Below, in pieces: positions 14,641 through 19,073 of a DNA stretch of 19,073 nt. The notes under the pieces were generated by a model, which worked only from the letters and a program-made list of their open reading frames with translations, searched no databases and was not told the DNA's origin. The DNA comes from Christensenella sp. UBA4379 (GTDB lineage: Bacteria; Bacillota; Clostridia; Christensenellales; Aristaeellaceae). Within the stretch, counting starts at the first letter, position 1; every line of letters starts with the position of its first letter. Made by a program: the position numbers and the translations under genes. The stretch is from the NCBI GenBank assembly GCA_002391225.1, contig DGRV01000047.1, positions 1 through 19,073 on the forward strand, read 5' to 3'.

Positions 14641-15336
14641 TCAGCCGGAGCGTCTGTTCAGGGACTCAGCGATGTGATCAAAGTGAATGACGTGGAGCTG
14701 GCGCACGACCTCGCTGACGGATTTCATGCCGAACTTTTTTAAGATGCTGTGAATCTGCGTTTTGACCGTGCCCAGAGACACGAAGCGGTCCTCTGAGATC
14801 TGCCGAGCGTTCATTCCCTGGTAGAGGCTTTTGAGCACCTCGAACTCGCTGTTGGACAGCTTGGTCAGCACGTTCAGCGAATACAGAAGACTGACCTGTT
14901 CTTCCTTGACGCGCTTGAGCTCGTCGATGATCTTTTCGGCATACTGCGGCCGGAGCACCAATTGGTTTCGGTAGGCGTTCCGGATGGAGGTCAGGATCTG
15001 ATCCGCGGCGTCGGTTTTGATGATATAGTCGATCACCCCGGCGCAGTAGGCCTGAAACAAAAGCTCATCGTCCTCCAGGATCGTCAGGATGATCACCTTC
15101 GTGTCCGGCAGCTCCGAGAGGATCTGGCGGGAGGCGGTGATGCCGGCGGTCCGGTTTTCCATCTGGATGTCCATCAGGACGATGTCCGGCTGAAGCCGCC
15201 GCGCCAATTGGACGGCCTCAGCGCCCGAGGAGGCCGTGCCCACCAGCTCCATATCCTCTTGACGGGAAAGTAGGTCTGAAAAATAACTGCAGATTTCCGG
15301 ATTGTCGTCCGCCATGATGATGCGGATTCGGTTCAT
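14641..15336 (-). CDS. Two-component response regulator, NarL/LuxR type
   Basis: Protein of 231 residues: an N-terminal receiver domain (about 4-120) and a C-terminal LuxR-type HTH (about 165-220). Receiver residues are complete: acidic pair Asp10/Asp11, phosphoacceptor Asp56 in VLMDIQM, Thr85, and Lys107 in DYIIKTD. The linker (about 125-160) is charged and helical. The HTH has LSNSEFEVLKSLYQGMNARQ and the recognition-helix segment GTVKTQIHSILKKFG. The gene starts 2 nt after the kinase stop, with AAAGGAG inside the kinase gene, so the two are coupled partners. Targets are unknown; the downstream EamA gene is the closest candidate. Confidence 0.95.
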   Translation of the reverse strand: MNRIRIIMADDNPEICSYFSDLLSRQEDMELVGTASSGAEAVQLARRLQPDIVLMDIQMENRTAGITASRQILSELPDTKVIILTILEDDELLFQAYCAGVIDYIIKTDAADQILTSIRNAYRNQLVLRPQYAEKIIDELKRVKEEQVSLLYSLNVLTKLSNSEFEVLKSLYQGMNARQISEDRFVSLGTVKTQIHSILKKFGMKSVSEVVRQLHVIHFDHIAESLNRRSG

Positions 15337-15338
15337 CT

Positions 15339-16874
15339 TTAGAAGCTCCTTTCCCTGGGCAGAAGGATGTCCACCTGCGTGTAGGACCGGCCCGGCTGGT
15401 CGCAGCTGCGGATACGCATCTCCCCCATCTGGGCGTTGATCACCCGGAAGGCGTAGGGCAAGCCGATGCCCCAGTTGGTATTCTTGGATTTGCTGGAGAC
15501 AAAGGGCAGCATGACGCGCCGAATCTCCCCCGGGGCGATCCCGGGCCCGTTGTCGCGGATGGAGATGCGGGCCCGCGCCCTGCTGGCGTCCACTTGGACG
15601 GTCAGGTGCTTGTCTTCGCTCTGGGACAGCTCCAGGGCCTCCGCCGCGTTGTCAAAGAGGTTTTTAAGCGCGCTTCTGGTATGGTATTCGTCCACCAGGC
15701 AGCGGACGGGAAAATCGCAGTAACGTTTTTCGCATTGAATGTCCGAAGGCAGGGTGGCGTCCCGGAGGGCCAGGTCGAGCAGGCCGCGGATATCCGTCGG
15801 CTCCATATGCAGGTGCAGCTCCCGGATCCGGTTCAGGGAGGCGGTGATCATGTCCATCCTCGTCCGCGCGACGTCGCTCAGGCGCTCAAGCTTTGTAAGG
15901 CCCTCCGGCGTTCCGTAGGCCTCCCTGGCCTGCCCGGCCAGGATCATGATGCTGAACATCAGGTTCTTTTCGGAATGAAAGACGTCCAGCAGATTCCGAT
16001 TCAGCTCCTCGATGCTGTTTTTCATCGCCCGCTTTCTGGAAAGCAGGACGAGCTCACCGCTGAAAATGCGTCTGCTCCCCGCCAGGAGAAATACCAGCAT
16101 CAGCAGCGAAAAGCCAGGGAAGATCAGCATGTAGCGCGTCGGCACCCGGATGATCCCGCTGAAATACCAGAACCCGCTGCGAAAAACCGCGTCAGCGCTC
16201 TGCACGAAAGGCGGCAGGAAGAACACGGCGTAGAATACGGAATCGTACAGCAGCAGGATGCCGGTCAGCAGGAAATAGGTGTCCGCAAAATACGTGGTCA
16301 GCCGCTTCCAATAGGCGAAAGAGAGGACCAGCACGGGGAGAAGAATATAAACCAGGCTGAGCCAGCGCATCGCCGTGTCCACCCGCTCGATCCAGAGACG
16401 GTAGCCCTCCCGGGCCCCCGCGTTCAGGGCGTGGTAAGTCAGATAGATCCTATAGGCGGATCCGGGCAGGTACATCGTCAGGTAAGCCGCCGAAAAACCT
16501 GCCGCGCCGGCGATCAGGAGGATCGTCCAGAGCCTCAGGCGGCGGCTCTGCTTCAGGTTGCGCAGGATCAGAAAAAGCATCAGCAGAATACCTAAGAAAA
16601 ACAGCATGCAGCCGGCCACCCGCATCCCCTGAACCCGGGCCAGCGGCTGACGCCATCCGCCGATAAAGCGGTACAGCGCGAGGTCGACCGAGCGCAGCGG
16701 GAAATCCCCCGGCGGGGAATACATGGACGTGTTATAGCTCTGGAACACGACGGCCACGGAGGCCAGGGCCATCCCCGCCGTCATCAGGAACAGAGGCAGG
16801 CCGTAGCGGCTGCGCAGGGAGAACCAGAGCAGCAGCCCGGCCGTCACCGTCAGGATCAGCACGCTCAGCGCCAC
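15339..16874 (-). CDS. Multi-span membrane sensor histidine kinase with non-standard H-box
   Basis: Protein of 511 residues. The N-terminal half (1-267) has about seven membrane spans (near 3-20, 28-45, 86-105, 115-135, 170-188, 198-222, 247-267) and no recognised ligand domain. The phosphoacceptor is most likely His300 in DVFHSEKNLMFSI, which is unlike the HisKA_3 box usually paired with LuxR-type regulators. The ATP-binding domain is complete: N-box KNLFDNAAEAL (404-414), G1 DNGPGI (441-446), and G2 WGIGL (468-472). The start is GTG at 16874, with AAGGAGG 8 nt upstream. It is the first gene of a kinase/regulator/EamA unit, with a promoter at 17010-17038 and a leader of about 130 nt. Confidence 0.93.
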   Translation of the reverse strand: MALSVLILTVTAGLLLWFSLRSRYGLPLFLMTAGMALASVAVVFQSYNTSMYSPPGDFPLRSVDLALYRFIGGWRQPLARVQGMRVAGCMLFFLGILLMLFLILRNLKQSRRLRLWTILLIAGAAGFSAAYLTMYLPGSAYRIYLTYHALNAGAREGYRLWIERVDTAMRWLSLVYILLPVLVLSFAYWKRLTTYFADTYFLLTGILLLYDSVFYAVFFLPPFVQSADAVFRSGFWYFSGIIRVPTRYMLIFPGFSLLMLVFLLAGSRRIFSGELVLLSRKRAMKNSIEELNRNLLDVFHSEKNLMFSIMILAGQAREAYGTPEGLTKLERLSDVARTRMDMITASLNRIRELHLHMEPTDIRGLLDLALRDATLPSDIQCEKRYCDFPVRCLVDEYHTRSALKNLFDNAAEALELSQSEDKHLTVQVDASRARARISIRDNGPGIAPGEIRRVMLPFVSSKSKNTNWGIGLPYAFRVINAQMGEMRIRSCDQPGRSYTQVDILLPRERSF

Positions 16875-16895
16875 ACAGCCCGCCTCCTTTCCGGG

Positions 16896-16907
16896 GTTCC
16901 ATGGAAC
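16896..16907. promoter_or_regulatory. Perfect 12-bp palindrome just upstream of the kinase ribosome site
   Basis: GTTCCATGGAAC is identical on both strands and ends about 10 nt before AAGGAGG of the kinase gene, inside its leader. It may be an operator for autoregulation or a symmetrical chance site; it contains an NcoI-type CCATGG core. Confidence 0.45.
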
Positions 16908-17009
16908 GATTCGTATGTCAGAAAAAAACCTATTCTTTCCCCTTCGGTGCTTCGTGGGAACAACACCATATTAATATCAGCTATTGCTATCCAGGTGAAA
17001 ACCGGTATT

Positions 17010-17038
17010 ATTTTACACCTTTTTCCAACGTATTTCAA
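17010..17038 (-). promoter_or_regulatory. Sigma-A promoter for the kinase/response-regulator operon
   Basis: Minus-strand TTGAAA (17033-17038), 17-nt spacer, TAAAAT (17010-17015). The predicted leader to the GTG at 16874 is about 130 nt. Confidence 0.75.
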
Positions 17039-17131
17039 TGGCGGGGGCTTGCCAAACCGATCGGAAGCAGCTCAATGGGACGCGTAAGCTCCTGGAGCGA
17101 TGTATTTTTCCTGTACGGTGTTCCGGGTTTC

Positions 17132-17160
17132 TTGTGTTTGCGCGTCTTCCCGCATATAAT
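17132..17160 (+). promoter_or_regulatory. Sigma-A promoter for the lipase pseudogene
   Basis: TTGTGT (17132-17137), 17-nt spacer, consensus TATAAT (17155-17160), with a leader of about 68 nt to the ATG at 17236. The promoter has survived although the gene has decayed. Confidence 0.75.
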
Positions 17161-17235
17161 GAAATCCTGCAGGCAGGGGCATGATGCGGCGGACTGTCGT
17201 CATATGAAAGATGCCGGAAAGCGGGGAAAAAACGC

Positions 17236-17723
17236 ATGCAGTATATCTTTGTGCACGGTCTGTCCGGCTGGGGCAGCTATGACGCCGCCTACCGGAGGAT
17301 GCCCTACTGGGGCATGCGCGGCGGGGACCTAATGGCTTGGCTTCAGGAGCAGGGCTTTGACTGCCGCGCCGCCTCCGTCGCGCCGACAGGCAGCGCCTGG
17401 GACCGGGCTTCCAAAATGCGGCACCAAGCCTCTGTTGCAATGCGCTCCGCCCAGATCGGCGCCTACACAGGCCATACCGCCGGGGCATCAGGGTAGATGA
17501 AACCTGGCGCGAAAACGACGGCCTGGTCAATACAATATCCGCCAGGGTGCCCTCCGGCGCTCCCTGGAAACCCCTGGACAAAAGCAGCATCCGCCCCGGC
17601 CTTTGGAATGTGTTCCCAACCGTCGACGGATACCACATGTGGCTACAGGGAGGCCTTCTCCACTGTCACGACATCCGAGACTTCTACCTGGATCTGCTGA
17701 CGATGATCAGGGATATTCTTTAG
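17236..17723 (+). pseudogene. Decayed triacylglycerol lipase (staphylococcal/Geobacillus I.5-I.6-like), core deleted and frameshifted
   Basis: The N-terminal part reads YIFVHGLSGWG and continues to GSAWDRA, the recognisable start of these lipases. After about 17405 the text jumps to material matching the C-terminal region (IGAYTGHTAG). At the G run 17482-17485 the frame breaks. Supposing one missing G restores GGIRVDETWRENDGLVNT, and then GLWNVFPTVDGYHMW, to the stop at 17721-17723. ENDG(L/I)VNT and the following WN..PT..YH block are typical of the family's C-terminal half. Only about 162 codons remain of a protein normally near 400, and the GHSxGG nucleophile region is absent. GGGGAA precedes the ATG. 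The single-base break could be a sequencing error, but the missing core would still inactivate it. Confidence 0.8.
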
Positions 17724-17816
17724 TGTCTGCCCTCTACGCTTTCCGCATATCTTTTCACAGGTCTGCCTGGTTTTGACTTTATTTCACATAATTCTGTGTC
17801 ATTTTGAAGCAAATTG

Positions 17817-17846
17817 ATTGCACAATGATGAGATATAAGGTATAAT
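17817..17846 (+). promoter_or_regulatory. Promoter and candidate operator of the toxin-antitoxin operon
   Basis: TTGCAC (17818-17823), 17-nt spacer, consensus TATAAT (17841-17846), 19 nt before the antitoxin ATG. An ATTG-CA-CAAT inverted repeat (17817-17826) covers the -35 box and would suit repression by the ribbon-helix-helix antitoxin. A second imperfect palindrome, CACATAATTCTGTG, lies at 17785-17798. Confidence 0.65.
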
Positions 17847-17865
17847 TGGGTTGGGAGGTGTTATG

Positions 17866-18138
17866 ATGACCACGATCAGTATCAGGTTAAACGATCAGGA
17901 CAAGAAGGCGCTGGATGAAATGTGTGATGAGATGGGCATGAGCCTTTCCACCTTTTTCACCATCTATGCCAAGCGGGCGCTGCGGGACCGCAAAATCCCC
18001 TTTGAAGTGACAGCTCCGGCTGATCCCTTCTATTCTGAAAGCAATATGAGAGCGCTGGCCGAATCCGAGCAGCAAGCCAGGGACGGGAAGGTGATCGTGA
18101 AGACCATGGAGGAACTGGAGGCCCTGGCCAATGCCTAA
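17866..18138 (+). CDS. RelB/DinJ family antitoxin
   Basis: Protein of 90 residues that neutralises the adjacent toxin and represses its own operon (known for the family). The N-terminal ribbon-helix-helix reads TTISIRLNDQDKKALDEMCD and then GMSLSTFFTIYAKRAL, a close match to DinJ/RelB; the family segment KIPFEV follows. The C-terminal part (about 55-90), acidic and helical, would wrap the toxin. Of the two tandem ATGs (17863, 17866), the second has the better 7-nt distance from GGAGG (17854-17858); a TTG at 17851 overlaps the ribosome site and is unlikely. The stop overlaps the toxin start by 8 nt, the usual coupling in these modules. Confidence 0.93.
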   Translation: MTTISIRLNDQDKKALDEMCDEMGMSLSTFFTIYAKRALRDRKIPFEVTAPADPFYSESNMRALAESEQQARDGKVIVKTMEELEALANA

Positions 18139-18385
18139 CCTGATCTTCACGGAAAAAGCGTGGGAGGAATACCTTGGCTGGCAACAGGATAAGCAGACCA
18201 TGAAACGCATCAACGAGCTGTCCAAGGAGATTCAGCGAACCCCTTTTGACGGAAAGGGCAAGCCAGAGCCCTTAAAGCATGATGATTCCGGAAAATGGTC
18301 CAGGAGAATCAACGAAGCCGACAGGCTGGTATACAGAATCACCAGGGATGGAATCCTCGTTCTGCAATGCAAGGGCCATTATTGA
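18131..18385 (+). CDS. yoeB: Txe/YoeB family mRNA-cleaving toxin
   Basis: Ribosome-dependent endoribonuclease of 84 residues, the same length as E. coli YoeB. The key residues occur at the same positions: Glu46 and Lys49 in GKPEPLKH, Arg65 in DRLVYR, and the C-terminal His83-Tyr84. The helix FTEKAWEEYLGWQ and the RTPFDGKGKPEPLKH block are diagnostic. The start codon lies inside the end of the antitoxin gene (8-nt overlap). The usual YoeB antitoxin is YefM (Phd fold), whereas here it is DinJ/RelB-like. No damage is visible, so the module appears active. No plus-strand terminator follows directly; the next hairpin belongs to the opposing tRNA gene but may also stop this transcript. Confidence 0.95.
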   Translation: MPNLIFTEKAWEEYLGWQQDKQTMKRINELSKEIQRTPFDGKGKPEPLKHDDSGKWSRRINEADRLVYRITRDGILVLQCKGHY

Positions 18386-18467
18386 CAAGCCTTTCCTGCG
18401 ACGGTCGGTTTATCAGCCGGAAAGTTTTTCAAAACGATTCCATCTCCCACCTATTCTGATTCCCGGC

Positions 18468-18516
18468 AAAAAAGGAAAAGTCCCTTGAAATCACTGGAAT
18501 TTCAAGGGACTTTTCC
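18468..18516 (-). terminator. Strong terminator of tRNA-Arg
   Basis: A perfect 18-bp inverted repeat (18474-18491 with 18499-18516) has a 7-nt loop and is followed on the minus strand by TTTTTT (18468-18473). It starts immediately after the tRNA CCA end. Confidence 0.93.
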
Positions 18517-18593
18517 TGGTACGCCCGATGCGATTCGAACGCACGACCTTCAGAGTCGGAGTCTGACACTCTATCCAACTGAGCTACGGGCGC
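18517..18593 (-). tRNA. tRNA-Arg (anticodon CCG)
   Basis: A cloverleaf folds on the minus strand: acceptor GCGCCCG pairs with CGGGCGT (first pair G-U), the D-arm is GCTC/GAGT-like with AGTTGGATA, and the anticodon stem TCAGA/TCTGA encloses the loop CTCCGAC with anticodon CCG (reads CGG Arg codons). The T-arm GTGCG/CGCAT holds TTCGAAT, and the discriminator is A. The 3' CCA is encoded (18517-18519), giving 77 nt in all. A consensus promoter and a long terminator flank it. Confidence 0.96.
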
Positions 18594-18628
18594 AAATGAT
18601 GGGGCCAGGTTCTTTACTGACCGAGATG

Positions 18629-18657
18629 ATTGTAGCATAATCAGACCCGTCTGTCAA
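18629..18657 (-). promoter_or_regulatory. Consensus promoter of tRNA-Arg
   Basis: Minus-strand TTGACA (18652-18657), 17-nt spacer, TACAAT (18629-18634), with an upstream TGC (extended -10). The best promoter in the window, 36 nt before the mature tRNA. Confidence 0.92.
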
Positions 18658-18661
18658 GCAC

Positions 18662-18697
18662 GCGAGGCTTCACAAATTCCTCGCTTTGCCGTTTTTT
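18662..18697 (+). terminator. Weak hairpin plus T run between tRNA and ppdK promoters
   Basis: A 6-bp stem GCGAGG/CCTCGC (18662-18667 with 18679-18684), an 11-nt loop, and a seven-T run at 18691-18697. It could stop plus-strand read-through from the toxin gene before the ppdK promoter, but the 6-nt gap to the T run makes it doubtful. Confidence 0.35.
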
Positions 18698-18711
18698 TGG
18701 GTTGCCGGCTC

Positions 18712-18740
18712 TTGTATTTTCGCTGTCTTCATTGTATAAT
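18712..18740 (+). promoter_or_regulatory. Sigma-A promoter of ppdK
   Basis: TTGTAT (18712-18717), 17-nt spacer, consensus TATAAT (18735-18740), with a leader of about 70 nt to the ATG at 18817. Confidence 0.82.
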
Positions 18741-18816
18741 GAATTGATGGACAGCGGATAGTCTCTGCTTTCAGCATCCATTCTTTGACCTGATCCCGAT
18801 GAAGGAGGAGATTCCT

Positions 18817-19073
18817 ATGCACAAGTATGTTTACCTTTTTACAGAAGGTAACGCGAAAATGCGTGAGCTTCTGGGCGGCAAGGGCGCTAACCTGGCTGAA
18901 ATGACCAATATCGGTCTGCCGGTGCCGCAGGGCTTCACGATCACCACCGAAGCCTGCACGAAGTACTACGAAGACGGCCGCAAGATCAACGACGAAATCA
19001 TGGCCGAAATCATGAAGAACGTCGAGCTGATGGAACAGATCAACGGCAAGAAGTTCGGCGATCTGGAAAACCC
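18817..19073 (+). CDS. ppdK: Pyruvate, phosphate dikinase, 3'-truncated by window end
   Basis: PPDK interconverts pyruvate, ATP and phosphate with PEP, AMP and pyrophosphate, a central glycolytic or gluconeogenic step in many anaerobic Clostridia. Only the first 85 codons are in the window, out of a family length near 870-880 residues. They begin the nucleotide-binding domain: YVYLFTEGNAKMRELLGGKG, then NLAEMTNIGLPVPQGFTITT and the CTKYYEDG segment are characteristic of PPDK rather than PEP synthase. AAGGAGG at 18802-18808 lies 8 nt before the ATG. The gene has its own promoter and is divergent from tRNA-Arg. Confidence 0.95.
   Translation, partial: MHKYVYLFTEGNAKMRELLGGKGANLAEMTNIGLPVPQGFTITTEACTKYYEDGRKINDEIMAEIMKNVELMEQINGKKFGDLEN

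Larger units (their letters stand above)
16875..17235. other. 361-nt intergenic region with divergent promoters
   Basis: No convincing gene is seen here. The region holds a minus-strand promoter for the kinase operon (17010-17038), a plus-strand promoter for the lipase relic (17132-17160), a 12-bp palindrome (16896-16907) and a 10-bp AT palindrome (ATATTAATAT, 16968-16977) in the kinase leader. An open frame across 16901-17332 shows no recognisable protein and spans both promoters. Confidence 0.7.

Noticed and set aside
16901..17332. A 143-codon plus-strand frame in the kinase/lipase gap
   Set aside because: There is no ribosome site and no recognisable sequence. It is cysteine-rich by composition, overlaps two promoters and is out of frame with the lipase relic.
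18131..18385. RelE/YafQ identity for the toxin, as suggested by its DinJ-like partner
   Set aside because: The residues GKPEPLKH, the Arg65 position and the terminal His-Tyr at 83-84 match YoeB, not RelE or YafQ.

Overview
This 19 kb window has the look of a chromosomal stretch from a GC-rich Clostridia-type Bacillota. The signs are strong AGGAGG ribosome sites, sigma-A type promoters with 17-nt spacers, folate-dependent TrmFO, an XRE/AbrB regulator, a CUT1 sugar ABC importer and pyruvate phosphate dikinase. A gut or rumen Christensenellales/Oscillospirales-type organism would fit, but the exact lineage is inference. There is no phage, integrase, insertion sequence or CRISPR array.

Layout. 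(a) 1-3834, plus strand: the 3' part of topA, trmFO (4-nt stop/start overlap) and a chloramphenicol-acetyltransferase-like gene, closed by a 16-bp hairpin terminator. (b) 3899-6758, minus strand: a three-gene unit (ABC ATPase, ABC-2 permease, XRE-AbrB regulator) from a good promoter at 6791-6819, then a membrane-anchored metallophosphoesterase with its own leader. (c) 6964-10211, plus strand: three consecutive Gfo/Idh/MocA oxidoreductases from a promoter at 6904-6932, ending in a terminator. (d) 10278-13491, minus strand and convergent with (c): a CUT1 sugar importer (binding protein, then two permeases) with no ATPase gene. It has a GC-rich hairpin between the binding-protein and permease genes and a palindrome in the leader. 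(e) 13672-16874, minus strand: a multi-TM histidine kinase, a LuxR-type response regulator and an EamA/DMT exporter. (f) 16875-17723: a 361-nt regulatory gap, then a decayed lipase gene with its core deleted and a one-base frameshift. (g) 17866-18385: a DinJ/RelB-type antitoxin with a YoeB-type toxin. (h) 18468-18593, minus strand: tRNA-Arg(CCG) with consensus promoter and terminator. (i) 18817 onward: the start of ppdK, cut by the window end.

How the parts work together. Blocks (c) and (d) look like one carbohydrate module: the importer brings in a sugar or glycoside, and three NAD(P)-type oxidoreductases (one with a highly divergent nucleotide-binding end) oxidise, reduce or epimerise it. 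No hydrolase, lyase or kinase is present, so the substrate cannot be named. The two-component pair in (e) is close by but is separated from the importer by a terminator, so a regulatory link is only a guess. The least conventional items are the divergent middle oxidoreductase within the Gfo/Idh trio, the histidine kinase architecture, the antitoxin/toxin family pairing, and the lipase relic beside the toxin-antitoxin and tRNA genes.
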